Shown in pieces: positions 44,931-52,574 of a DNA stretch of 64,000 nt (its first letter is position 1; each line of letters starts with the position of its first letter). The position numbers and the translations under genes were made by a program. The DNA comes from Candidatus Kouleothrix ribensis (lineage in GTDB: Bacteria; Chloroflexota; Chloroflexia; Chloroflexales; Roseiflexaceae), in the NCBI GenBank assembly GCA_016722075.1, contig JADKGW010000001.1:3534001-3598000 (forward strand), in the 5' to 3' direction. Below the pieces are notes generated by a model. It did not search any database, was not told the origin of the DNA, and saw only the letters and a list, made by a program, of their open reading frames with translations.

Positions 44931-45406
44931 TTCGCCAGATCCTGCTGCTTACCTTGGTGTTGCTGCTCGCACCTGGCTGTGGCACGTCACCGCGCACCGT
45001 GTTGCCCACCGCCAGCATTCGGCTGCGCGCCCAGCCACGGCCGCTCGAGCCGGCCAGGGCCAGCTCGCCCACGCCAGCACGCCTACCCACAGCCCCGGCG
45101 CCTACACCTGCCCCGGCCACCCCGGCCGATCAGTACCAGGCCTGGATGGCCGAGGCCCGCGCGCAATACCCATACGGCGAGCCGCTCGAAACCATGCACG
45201 CCGTGATGCTCTGCGAGTCCTCGGGCGACCCGAACGCCGTCAACAGCAGCTACTACGGCCTGTTTCAATACCAGCTCAGCACCTGGGCCGGCGACTGGAA
45301 CCCATACCGCGATCAGCCGATCCTTGACGCCCGCGCCCAGATCTTCGCGACTGCAAAGGCCTGGGCCGACGGAAATCAACACTGGTGGGGCTGCTACCCC
45401 GCTTGA
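44927..45406 (+). CDS. Lipoprotein with a lysozyme/transglycosylase-like domain
   Basis: 159-residue lipoprotein: signal MIRQILLLTLVLLLAPGC with lipobox Cys18, a Pro/Ala/Thr spacer to about residue 70, then a compact domain of about 80 residues. HAVMLCESSGDPNAVNSSYY carries the catalytic-type Glu (C-E-S-S-G-D-P), followed by GLFQYQLSTWAG and ARAQIFATAKAWADG with a closing Cys, as in Rpf-like and SLT-like muralytic proteins. It probably cleaves peptidoglycan at the cell surface. It overlaps the crtI-family stop by four bases, although the two functions are unrelated. Confidence 0.85.
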   Translation: MIRQILLLTLVLLLAPGCGTSPRTVLPTASIRLRAQPRPLEPARASSPTPARLPTAPAPTPAPATPADQYQAWMAEARAQYPYGEPLETMHAVMLCESSGDPNAVNSSYYGLFQYQLSTWAGDWNPYRDQPILDARAQIFATAKAWADGNQHWWGCYPA

Positions 45407-45505
45407 GTCGCGGCTGCCCAAGTTCAAACAATTTTCACTACCCACTATAGTAGAATGAAATTTCATGCCGCTCTAATCGGCCATGTCGCCAGATGGTTGA
45501 CATAT

Positions 45506-45525
45506 CTTAACGAATTATCGTTAAG
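45506..45525. promoter_or_regulatory. Operator-like palindrome upstream of the structured RNA
   Basis: Perfect 8-base arms CTTAACGA / TCGTTAAG around ATTA, 17 bases before the -35 box at 45543. It lies in an AT-rich pocket (45410-45540) unlike the flanks. A dimeric repressor site is possible; it could also be part of the transposon-like left end. Confidence 0.5.
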
Positions 45526-45542
45526 TTTCGATAAAAGAAACC

Positions 45543-45571
45543 TTGACTCGACCGCTGCCTGGGCGTATCAT
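45543..45571 (+). promoter_or_regulatory. Promoter of the structured RNA
   Basis: TTGACT (45543-45548), 17-base spacer, TATCAT (45566-45571). The predicted start is near 45578, so the transcript would enter the RNA scaffold after about 60-70 bases, room for a guide segment. Confidence 0.7.
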
Positions 45572-45577
45572 ACCTAC

Positions 45578-45943
45578 GAAGCCTCACGAGAACATCGCAG
45601 CACACTCAGTACTTAAACAGCCAAACGACGACCAGGAGTAGACGAGCGGCGCACTCCCATCGGTGTCAAGATGACGGGGGCCGACCGTAGGTCAGAGGAA
45701 ATGGTGTGATCTCAAGGGGGACCGCCAGGGAGGCTGACAAGCAAGCGCCAGGTTGCTGATGAGCAACCGGATGCTGTGTACGTCGAAACGGGTTCTTCAC
45801 AGCAAGACTCTCACTGTGGAAGCTGTATGCTTGTAGCCACAGTAGTGCGGGAGCAAAGCCTGGGCGTAAAAGCTGGCACAGCCGATGAAGCTGAATGCCG
45901 GGCGACGCCGAGACAGCTGGGAAGTAGAGAGGCCAATAAGCAA
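45578..45943 (+). ncRNA. Putative IscB omega RNA (HEARO RNA), stand-alone
   Basis: About 365 bases between convergent genes with no convincing protein but dense conserved-looking structure. As I remember HEARO/omega RNAs, the landmarks occur here in order: GACCGTAGGTC (45683), TCAAGGGGGACCGCCAGGGA (45712), GGCTGACAAGC (45732), a hairpin GGTTGCTGATGAGCAACC (45751), CGAAACGGGTTCTTCACAGC (45785), GCCTGGGCGTAAAAGCTGGC (45858), GCCGATGAAGC (45881) and AGCTGGGAAGTAGAGAGGCC (45915). It ends at ATGAGTAGCGATGTTCTC (45943), where an iscB start codon normally stands; MSSDVL and then LRRRYAR resemble scraps of an IscB N-terminus (MS..VFVLDTN, AVFRRYPF). No intact iscB follows. The 5' ~65 bases could hold the guide. 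Confidence 0.72.
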
Positions 45944-46007
45944 TGAGTAGCGATGTTCTCCTGAGGCGTCGCTATGCCCGCGTGGCTGCCGCAACGCCCG
46001 CGCTGCC

Positions 46008-46754
46008 CTACGTCATGCGCCAGCCTCCATCGACCGCAAGCGTCTGCCCGGTGATGTACGAGGCCTCCGGCGAGGCCAGAAACACCGCAGCGGCGGCGAC
46101 TTCCTCGGGCCGCCCTACCCGGCGCAGCGCGATCACACGCTCACCCCAGGCACGATCCTCGGGCGGCAGCACCGCCAGCATCTCGGTGTCGATCAGCCCT
46201 GGCGCCACCGCATTGACCGTAATATCCCAGGCGGCCGCCTCGCGCGCCAGCGCACGCGTCAGGCCTAGCACACCACCGGTGGCCGCCGAGTAGTCGGCCT
46301 GCTGTGGCCCACCGCCCACGCCGTGCAGCGCCGCGATATTCACGATCCGGCCATACCGTCGCCGCATCATCGGCCGCAGCACCGCCTTGCAAGCATGGTA
46401 CGCGCCGTCGAGGTTGGTCGCCAGTATCGCCCGCCACTGCTCGGTAGGCAGATCGGCCAGCGGCGCATACGCGGCCGTGCCGGCGCAATTGACCAGCACA
46501 TCGATCTGGCCCCAGCGCGCGAGCACATCGGCCACCAGCGCGTCGGCAGCGGCGTGCGAGCGCAGATCACATGGTTGCGCTACGACCTCGCCCTTTAGCC
46601 CGGCATATGCAGCCAGTATGGCCTGCATATCATCCAGGTCATCCCCATAGCCCAGCATCACGCGCACGCCGCGCTCGGCCAGCAGGCGCACCACCGCGCG
46701 CCCCAGCCCGCCCGCGCCGCCAGCCACGATCGCAACCTGCCCGCTAAAGTCCAT
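46008..46754 (-). CDS. FabG-like short-chain dehydrogenase/reductase lacking catalytic Ser and Lys
   Basis: 248-residue Rossmann protein related to 3-oxoacyl-ACP reductase. The cofactor motif AGGAGGLGRAVVRLL and VLVNCAGTAAYAPLADL are intact, as is the C-terminal PEEVAAAAVFLASPEASYIT..QTLAVDGG. In the active site, the Ser-Tyr-x-x-x-Lys pattern reads NIAALHG...QADYSAATGG: Ala142 where Ser is expected, Tyr155 present, and Thr159 in place of the essential Lys. Reduction by the usual mechanism should fail, so this is a pseudo-enzyme, or binds a ligand for another role. It sits at the fabG position of a fabH-fabD-fabG cluster, 106 bases after fabD. Confidence 0.9.
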   Translation of the reverse strand: MDFSGQVAIVAGGAGGLGRAVVRLLAERGVRVMLGYGDDLDDMQAILAAYAGLKGEVVAQPCDLRSHAAADALVADVLARWGQIDVLVNCAGTAAYAPLADLPTEQWRAILATNLDGAYHACKAVLRPMMRRRYGRIVNIAALHGVGGGPQQADYSAATGGVLGLTRALAREAAAWDITVNAVAPGLIDTEMLAVLPPEDRAWGERVIALRRVGRPEEVAAAAVFLASPEASYITGQTLAVDGGWRMT

Positions 46755-46860
46755 ACTGTCGTAAACCTATGTTGTTGATCTTGCGCGGCTCCAGCCCGCT
46801 TCAGCCCCGCGCGACTCGCGGTCGGCCGATCGCCGCTGCCGCCCTGCGCCGCACGCCAGC

Positions 46861-47784
46861 TCAGAGCGCCGTCAATCGATCCAGATCTGCTCGTTCGGCC
46901 ACATTGACCAGCCGGGCCGCCGGCGCGATCCGTTTGATCAACCCGGTCAGCACCGAGCCTGCACCAACTTCGACAAACGTATCGACACCTGCAGCGACTG
47001 CATAGCGGATCGAAGCGATCCAGCGCACCGGCGCGATCACCTGAGTCACCAGCTCGGCGCGGATGGCCTGTGCATCGGCGATTGGCTCGGCGGTGACATT
47101 CGCAATCACCGGCACGCCCGCATCGGCAACTGCGGCCTGTGCCACAGCCACTGCCAGCCCATCGGCGGCCGCGCGCATCAGGGGCGAGTGGAATGCGGCG
47201 CTGACCTTCAGCGGCAGCACGCGCTTCGCGCCGCGCTCTTTCGCGAGGGTGCCGGCCCGCTCAACCGCTGCGCTTGCGCCGCTGATCACCAGCTGGCCGG
47301 GCGCGTTATAGTTGGCAATCACCACTGGTGCGCCAGCGCTCGAGGCCGCGCGGCAGGCCGCCTCGAGTGCCTCTTCGCCAAGCCCGACGATCGCCGCCAT
47401 GCCACCCTGATGCGCTGCGGCCATCAGCTCGCCGCGCAACCGCACCAGCCGTAGCGCCGTCGGCAGATCGAGCGCGCCGGCCGCCACCAGCGCCGAGTAC
47501 TCACCCAGGCTGTGGCCGGCCAGCAGCGCCGGCGCCACGTGGTGCCCGGCCTCGCGCAGCGCCGCCAGCAGCGCCATACTGGTGGCCAGCAGCGCCGGCT
47601 GGGCGTTTTCGGTCGCCGTCAGCGCGGCCTCTGGCCCGGTGAAGCATAGCCGCGACAGCGCAAAGCCAAGCGTTTCGTCGGCCTGATCGAACACCGCCCG
47701 CGCCGCCGCCGAGGCATTGTACAGATCGTAGCCCATACCAATGTGCTGCGCCCCCTGGCCAGGGAAGACCAATGCGACCGTCAT
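46861..47784 (-). CDS. fabD: Malonyl CoA-acyl carrier protein transacylase
   Basis: Loads malonyl from CoA onto ACP for fatty acid synthesis. The 307-residue protein begins MTVALVFPGQGAQHIGMGYD, has the nucleophile elbow LLAGHSLGEYSALVAAGALD, RGELMAAAHQGGMAAIVGL with the malonate-binding Arg, VSAAFHSPLMRAAADGL with the catalytic His, and FVEVGAGSVLTGLIKRI. Start at 47784, where it aligns with the family (upstream codons do not). It lies 88 bases after fabH and before the fabG-like gene. Confidence 0.97.
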   Translation of the reverse strand: MTVALVFPGQGAQHIGMGYDLYNASAAARAVFDQADETLGFALSRLCFTGPEAALTATENAQPALLATSMALLAALREAGHHVAPALLAGHSLGEYSALVAAGALDLPTALRLVRLRGELMAAAHQGGMAAIVGLGEEALEAACRAASSAGAPVVIANYNAPGQLVISGASAAVERAGTLAKERGAKRVLPLKVSAAFHSPLMRAAADGLAVAVAQAAVADAGVPVIANVTAEPIADAQAIRAELVTQVIAPVRWIASIRYAVAAGVDTFVEVGAGSVLTGLIKRIAPAARLVNVAERADLDRLTAL

Positions 47785-47872
47785 ATTCAACCCTTCAACA
47801 CACAAAGAGACGGGCAGGTAAGGGGAACACGACACCGTCGTCGGCTTACCGGCCTATCTGCTGGCCGACCGA

Positions 47873-48865
47873 TCACGGCCGGCCCCAGCGAATCACCGAT
47901 GAAGCCCAGGTCAGCCCGCCGCCGAATGCCGTCAGCAGCACATAGTCGCCGTCGTGCAGCCGGCCCTGCGCGGCAGCCTCGGCCAGCGCAATCGGGATCG
48001 TGCCGGCCGACGTGTTGCCATAGCGATCGAGGTTGACGAACACGCGCTCCATCGGCATATCGAGCCGCTTGGCAGTCGCTTCGATAATACGCAGGTTGGC
48101 CTGGTGCGGCACTACCAGCGCGATCTGATCTTTCGACACACCAGCCTCGGCCAGCGCCTGCACCGACGAATCGCCCATGCCGCGTACGGCCAGCTTGAAG
48201 ATCTCGCGGCCGTTCATATACACATATTGGCGACCCTGCTCGAGCAGCTCGGCAGTGGCCGGTAGCCGCGTACCGCCGGCATCGACGGCCATGAGGTCTT
48301 CGTCTTTACCCGAGGCGCCCAGCACGCTCGACAGCTGGCCATATGGCTCGCTGGTGGCCTGCAACACCACCGCGCCGGCGCCGTCGCCAAACAGCACGCA
48401 GGTATTGCGATCGTTCCAGTTGATATAGTGGGTAAACACGTCGGCGGCGATGAACAGCACATTGCGCGCCGCACCGCTGCGAACCATGCTGGTGGCCACG
48501 CCCAGGCCATAGACAAACCCGCTACAGGCGGCCGCAATGTCGAAGGCTGCGGCGCGCGGGATGCCCAGGTTGGCTTGCACCGTGCAGGCTGTGGCCGGGA
48601 ACGGCCGGTCGGGCGTGCAGGTTGCCAGCACGATCAGGTCGATCGCCTCAGGCGCCAGCCCGGCTTGCGCCAGCGCCCGGCGGCCGGCCTCGGTCGATAG
48701 CGTCGAGGTGCTCTCGCCTGGGCCAACCACCCGCCGTTCGCGAATACCGGTGCGCGCGGCAATCCATTCGTCCGACGTATTGACCATCCGCTCGAGCTCG
48801 GCGTTGGTCAGCACCCGCTCGGGCACTGCCATGCCCCAACCGGTAATCGCGGCATACCTGGCCAT
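47873..48865 (-). CDS. fabH: 3-oxoacyl-ACP synthase III
   Basis: Starts fatty acid synthesis by condensing acyl-CoA with malonyl-ACP. The 330-residue protein has WIAARTGIRERRVVGPGEST, the active-site Cys in FDIAAACSGFVYGLGVATSM, LFGDGAGAVVLQAT, the His in ALVVPHQANLRIIEATAKRL and the Asn in RYGNTSAGTIPIALAEA. All three catalytic residues are present. First of the fab genes after rpmF in the leftward cluster; plsX, which often lies between rpmF and fabH, is absent. Confidence 0.97.
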   Translation of the reverse strand: MARYAAITGWGMAVPERVLTNAELERMVNTSDEWIAARTGIRERRVVGPGESTSTLSTEAGRRALAQAGLAPEAIDLIVLATCTPDRPFPATACTVQANLGIPRAAAFDIAAACSGFVYGLGVATSMVRSGAARNVLFIAADVFTHYINWNDRNTCVLFGDGAGAVVLQATSEPYGQLSSVLGASGKDEDLMAVDAGGTRLPATAELLEQGRQYVYMNGREIFKLAVRGMGDSSVQALAEAGVSKDQIALVVPHQANLRIIEATAKRLDMPMERVFVNLDRYGNTSAGTIPIALAEAAAQGRLHDGDYVLLTAFGGGLTWASSVIRWGRP

Positions 48866-48941
48866 AGTCGTCCCTTACATGGCAGGGCTTACGTGGCAGC
48901 CGATTGTAGGCAGCTTGCGCTGGTGTGCTCTACGCGCGCAG

Positions 48942-49025
48942 CGTACCCACACCGCGCTGCCACAGGCACATGCCGCCGCCGGCGTAAGCCCTGTTAATCG
49001 TACCCATACCGCGCTGCCGCAGGCA
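48942..49025. repeat. 27-base direct repeat between fabH and rpmF
   Basis: A 27-base word starting CGTACCCA(C/T)ACCGCGCTGC occurs at 48942-48968 and 48999-49025 with two differences. The 255-base gap otherwise holds no gene; it is where plsX might be expected. Confidence 0.7.
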
Positions 49026-49120
49026 GAGGCTAAAAAAGAAGGATGAAGGCGGCAGAACGATGCTGATCGTCCATACCACGTCCTTCATCCTGCATGCCAG
49101 CCGAGGCGCCTGCCCCACTA

Positions 49121-49318
49121 CTATTCGTTCCCCGTGTTGCTACGCTGCTCGATCACCTGGCGGCCGCGGTAGCTGCCACAGTTCTTGCAGACATAATGCG
49201 AGCGCATCAGCTGGTTGCACTGTGGGCACAGCACCAGCGTCGGTGCATCGAGGCGCTGATGCTGGCGGCGGTTGCCACGGCGGTGGCGCGAAACTTTTGT
49301 CTTTGGTACGGCACCCAT
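49121..49318 (-). CDS. rpmF: 50S ribosomal protein L32
   Basis: 65-residue ribosomal protein. MGAVPKTKVSRHRRGNRRQH is the conserved basic N-terminus, and CPQCNQLMRSHYVCKNCGSY forms the four-Cys zinc ribbon of the Cys-containing L32 type, followed by RGRQVIEQ. Start at 49318. It lies just after the DUF177 gene (103-base gap), the widespread yceD-rpmF pairing that precedes fatty acid genes in many bacteria. Confidence 0.96.
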   Translation of the reverse strand: MGAVPKTKVSRHRRGNRRQHQRLDAPTLVLCPQCNQLMRSHYVCKNCGSYRGRQVIEQRSNTGNE

Positions 49319-49421
49319 GAATATTGACCCTGTATCCTTTCCTACGCTATGTGTATATGTGTGGTTGCGCCGCGCGTAGCCCCGGCTGCGCAATAACAAG
49401 CCTTCGATCGACACCACCCGG

Positions 49422-49949
49422 CTAATCCTTAAGCAGGTCTTTCAGCACGGCAAAGCGATTGTCGCCTTCATCGGCCGAACAGCCACACTCGCCCTGGTTG
49501 CGGTCGGCGCCGCATGTCGGGCAGATACCCTTGCAATCGGGCCGGCACAGCGGCTGCATCGGTAGCTCGAGCAGCGCGTACTCGCGCAGCGCCTCGCCCA
49601 GATCGACCAGGTGACTCTCGTCGATATAGAAGGGATCTTCTTCATCGGGCTTGGGCAGCGGCACGCCGGTATGCACCTCGATTCGCGAGTGAAATTCATC
49701 GTGAAAGCGCAGGTGAACCAGCTGCTGCGAGGGCGCCAGGCAACGTATGCATGGCAGCTCGACTGTGCCGCGCGCATCGGTATCGGCCAGCACGCCCGTG
49801 GCACTGCGGGTGAAGCGCACCTTGCCGTTGAGCTGCCGCAATGTCGTCTCGTCGTCCAGCGCAAGTGCATCTTCGGCGAAGCTATAGCTGCGCCGGCCGC
49901 CAACCTCTTCGCGGAGCAGCTGGGCGACATTGAACTTCAAATCGGTCAT
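49422..49949 (-). CDS. DUF177 (YceD) family protein
   Basis: 175-residue protein encoded immediately upstream of rpmF, as in many bacteria; YceD homologues are involved in 23S rRNA accumulation. It shows GTVELPCIRCLAP and, near the C-terminus, LELPMQPLCRPDCKGICPTC with GADRNQGECGC, a Cys cluster likely binding zinc. DDPFYID-like EEDPFYIDESHLVDLGEALR is the family's most conserved segment. The start is either 49949 (MTDLKFNVAQ) or the ATG at 49967; neither has a clear ribosome site. Heads the yceD-rpmF-fab cluster. Confidence 0.88.
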   Translation of the reverse strand: MTDLKFNVAQLLREEVGGRRSYSFAEDALALDDETTLRQLNGKVRFTRSATGVLADTDARGTVELPCIRCLAPSQQLVHLRFHDEFHSRIEVHTGVPLPKPDEEDPFYIDESHLVDLGEALREYALLELPMQPLCRPDCKGICPTCGADRNQGECGCSADEGDNRFAVLKDLLKD

Positions 49950-50105
49950 TGGTTTGTCTATGTGCATGATCGGTACGCTTCTGCGTACTCACAGAAGCGG
50001 CATTATAGGCGAGCGGCGGCGCGCTGTCAAGCCACAAACACCGCTTTTCGCCAGGGCGAAACATGCAGGCCAGACGGCGCGGCCAGCCCAGCTGCCGCCC
50101 GGCTG

Positions 50106-50519
50106 TTAGCGCTCGGCCTGCCCGCTGGCCGAGCCAAGCTCGCGCAGGCCATTCTGCACACTGGCACTCAGGCGCGTCAGGCGCTGCTCGAGCTCTTCGA
50201 GCACCTGCCGGGCGTAGTCGTCGGCGCCCTTGCGAATCGCCTCGGCATCACGCTCGGCCAGCCCGATTAGCCGCTCGCGCTCGGCCTCGACTGCCGCGAT
50301 CAGCCCATCTTCTTCCATGGCCTGCCGCACATGCGCCTGGGCTTCACCAATCAGGCGCTCTTGCTCGGTAATCACGCGCCGTGCTTGCTTGAGCTCCTCG
50401 GGCACGGCCACGCGCATTCGATCGATGATATCGAGAATGCGCTCTTCATCAACCAGCAGGCGGCCGCCGAAAAAGACACGCCGCCCTTCGGCCAGCGCAT
50501 CCTCAAGCTCGTCGATCAA
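50106..50519 (-). CDS. Coiled-coil protein (DivIVA/ATP-synthase-b-like), function unknown
   Basis: About 137 residues, almost entirely alpha-helical and charged (ELKQARRVITEQERLIGEAQ; VEAERERLIGLAERDAEAIR; ARQVLEELEQRLTRL), so an extended coiled coil. The N-terminal RRVFFGGRLLVDEERILDII resembles the membrane-binding start of DivIVA-like proteins in Gram-positives. No ATG is available: the frame opens after a stop at about 50545 with only CTG or TTG (50519) as start candidates, while AAGGGGGTGA lies further upstream. It is encoded just downstream of coaD. Confidence 0.7.
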   Translation of the reverse strand: MIDELEDALAEGRRVFFGGRLLVDEERILDIIDRMRVAVPEELKQARRVITEQERLIGEAQAHVRQAMEEDGLIAAVEAERERLIGLAERDAEAIRKGADDYARQVLEELEQRLTRLSASVQNGLRELGSASGQAER

Positions 50520-50584
50520 CTGATCCAGCTCGATAGCCGATCACCCCCTTACCCATGTCGTTGCGTTGCGGGCTATTCTTATGC

Positions 50585-51079
50585 TCAACTGTTCACGGCC
50601 GGCGCCGCATAGGCGCGCTTCAGCGCCGAAACTACGTGCGGCGGCACCAGCCACGACACGTCGCCGCCCAGCGAGGCGATCTCGCGCACTGTACTCGAGC
50701 TGAAGAAGGTGTAGGCATGGCCGGCCATGAATAGCACCACGTCGATCTCGGGCGCAAGCTTATTGTTGATCTGCGCCATCTGAAACTCGTGGTCAAAGTC
50801 GCGCGGGTCGCGCAGGCCGCGTACAATCACCGAGGCGCCAACCTGGCGCACATACTCGATCGTCAGCTCGGAGTAGGTGTCAACTTTGATCCGCGGCAGG
50901 TCGGCAATCGCCTCTTTGACCATGGTAATGCGCTCGCGCGTGCTGAACAGTAGGTTCTTGTTCGGCCGATCGAACACCGCCAAGATCACGGTATCGAACA
51001 AGCGCGACGCCCGCGTCACAATATCCAGGTGCCCGTTGGTGATCGGATCAAAGCTGCCAGGGTACACGGCAATCGTCAC
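50585..51079 (-). CDS. coaD: Phosphopantetheine adenylyltransferase
   Basis: Penultimate enzyme of coenzyme A synthesis (ATP + 4'-phosphopantetheine to dephospho-CoA). The 164-residue protein begins TIAVYPGSFDPITNGHLDIV with the T/HxGH-type nucleotide motif, has VRGLRDPRDFDHEFQMAQIN and TFFSSSTVREIASLGGDVSW (ISSTxVR). GTG start at 51079 six bases after AAGGAG; longer starts are unsupported. Directly downstream of rsmD, a conserved pair across bacteria. Confidence 0.96.
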   Translation of the reverse strand: MTIAVYPGSFDPITNGHLDIVTRASRLFDTVILAVFDRPNKNLLFSTRERITMVKEAIADLPRIKVDTYSELTIEYVRQVGASVIVRGLRDPRDFDHEFQMAQINNKLAPEIDVVLFMAGHAYTFFSSSTVREIASLGGDVSWLVPPHVVSALKRAYAAPAVNS

Positions 51080-51122
51080 GACTCGCTCCTTTGTCGGGCC
51101 GCATGCACTGAAAGCCGCATTG

Positions 51123-51716
51123 CTACGGCCCCGCAGCCGTCGGCTCTTCATTCTCTAACGGTTCGGTTGTGGTTTCATAGATCGAAAAGCAGGAATCACC
51201 AAGACGGCGAAACTTGCGGCGGCGGATCGAGCCATACCGATCGGCAAGCGGCACGCGTGGCGAGTGCCCGACGATCAGCAGCCCTGCTTCGGCCAGCAGC
51301 CCCGAGGCGTTGACGGCACGGATCGTGTCCTCGATTACAGGGTCGGCATAGGGCGGATCCATAACGATTATATCATATTTTTCCGGCGGATGAGCACTGG
51401 CGACATAGCGCCCAACCGGCATCTGATACACGCGGGCACGCTCGGTCAGGCGCGTGTGCGCCAGGTTATCGCGGATGATCGCGCACACATGCGCCCGCAT
51501 CTCGACAAAGTCGGCCCACGCTGCACCACGCGACAAGCATTCGATCCCGAGCGAGCCGGTGCCGGCGTATAGGTCGAGCACGCGCCCGCGAATCGGGCCG
51601 TAGCCCTCGAGCACCGAGAACAGCGCCTCTTTGACCCGATCAAGCATCGGCCGCGTGGTCATGCCCTTGGGGGCCTTGAGCCGGTGCCCTTTGGCCGATC
51701 CCGTAATTACCCGCAT
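51123..51716 (-). CDS. rsmD: 16S rRNA (guanine966-N2)-methyltransferase
   Basis: 197-residue SAM-dependent methyltransferase acting on helix 31 of 16S rRNA. MRVITGSAKGHRLKAPKGMT and TRPMLDRVKEALFSVL (RNA-binding start), VLDLYAGTGSLGIECLSRGA (motif I) and DIIVMDPPYADPV (catalytic DPPY) are all present. It is separated from coaD by 43 bases and from the arginase-like gene by 3 bases, so the three are probably co-transcribed. Confidence 0.96.
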   Translation of the reverse strand: MRVITGSAKGHRLKAPKGMTTRPMLDRVKEALFSVLEGYGPIRGRVLDLYAGTGSLGIECLSRGAAWADFVEMRAHVCAIIRDNLAHTRLTERARVYQMPVGRYVASAHPPEKYDIIVMDPPYADPVIEDTIRAVNASGLLAEAGLLIVGHSPRVPLADRYGSIRRRKFRRLGDSCFSIYETTTEPLENEEPTAAGP

Positions 51717-51719
51717 TAG

Positions 51720-52574
51720 TTATGTCCAGTTCTCAGGTGCAAACGCGGCTACGATCACGCCCAACGCCGCGCGCACCGTGCGGCCATCGCTGTCTTTCGT
51801 GGGGTTCACAGCGGTGAGCGACAGCGCGGCCAGGTTGCCTAGCCCCGCCGCCTGAGCCACGATCGAGCGCAGCTCGGCCAGCTGCAGCCCATGCGCAGTT
51901 GGAAAGTCGACACCCGGCGCCTCGGCCGGATCGAGCACATCAATATCGACATGCAAGTATAGCTGCGGCAGCGCCACCAGCGCGCCAAGCGGCCAGCCCA
52001 GCGAGGCCTTACCGGCGCCTAGCTCATCCACACGCACCAGCGTCACCGCCGAGCCGGCCAGCGCCTGCTCCTCCTGCGGGTCGAGGTCGCGCACACCCAC
52101 CAGCACAACATGACGCTCGTCTAGCGGCGCCAGCCCACTCTGCTCGCGCAGTGCGGCCAGCCCACGGCCTACCACGCACGCCAGCGGCATCCCACCCAGG
52201 TAGCCGCTGATCGTCGTCTCGGGAGTATTGAAGTCGCCGTGCGCATCAACCCATACGATGCCGGTAGCGCCGGGTTGGCCCAGCCCGGCCAGCGCACCGA
52301 TCGCCACCAGGCAGTCGCCGCCGATGATCAGCGCAAATCTGCCGGCCGCACGCGCCCGCGCCACCACCGTGCCAAGCAGCTGCGCCAGCTGGCCGATCCG
52401 CACCGCACTCGGCGCATCCGACTCGGCTATCGCGATCGGCTCGATCACAACCTGGTGCCCCAATGCTTCAAGCCGGCCAACCAGCCCGGCCTTCAGCAGC
52501 GCATCCGGCGCCAGGCCCATACCAACGTTCAGCTGGTCGAGGTGATACGGCACGGCGATAATCGTTATGTTCAT
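51720..52574 (-). CDS. Arginase/ureohydrolase family protein with a Cys metal-ligand variant
   Basis: 284-residue ureohydrolase-fold protein. The family's metal motifs appear as ALIIGGDCLVAIGA (normally GGDHS), VWVDAHGDFNTPETTISGYL and YLHVDIDVLDPAEAPGVDFP. The Asp/His ligands of the second and third motifs are intact, but His of GGDH is replaced by Cys, which may change metal or substrate. NTPETTISGYLGGMPLA resembles arginase more than agmatinase. Substrate could be arginine or another guanidino compound. It stands three bases upstream of rsmD on the same strand. Confidence 0.85.
   Translation of the reverse strand: MNITIIAVPYHLDQLNVGMGLAPDALLKAGLVGRLEALGHQVVIEPIAIAESDAPSAVRIGQLAQLLGTVVARARAAGRFALIIGGDCLVAIGALAGLGQPGATGIVWVDAHGDFNTPETTISGYLGGMPLACVVGRGLAALREQSGLAPLDERHVVLVGVRDLDPQEEQALAGSAVTLVRVDELGAGKASLGWPLGALVALPQLYLHVDIDVLDPAEAPGVDFPTAHGLQLAELRSIVAQAAGLGNLAALSLTAVNPTKDSDGRTVRAALGVIVAAFAPENWT

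Noticed and set aside
45578..45943. RNase P RNA, tmRNA or 6S RNA
   Set aside because: The universal RNase P core (GAGGAAAGTCC) and the tmRNA tRNA-like ends are missing, and 6S would be about 180 bases; the ordered motifs fit omega RNA better.
45943..46293. 116-codon frame starting at the end of the omega RNA
   Set aside because: Beyond its first ~20 codons it is antisense to the SDR gene and has no IscB motifs, so it is not an intact nuclease.
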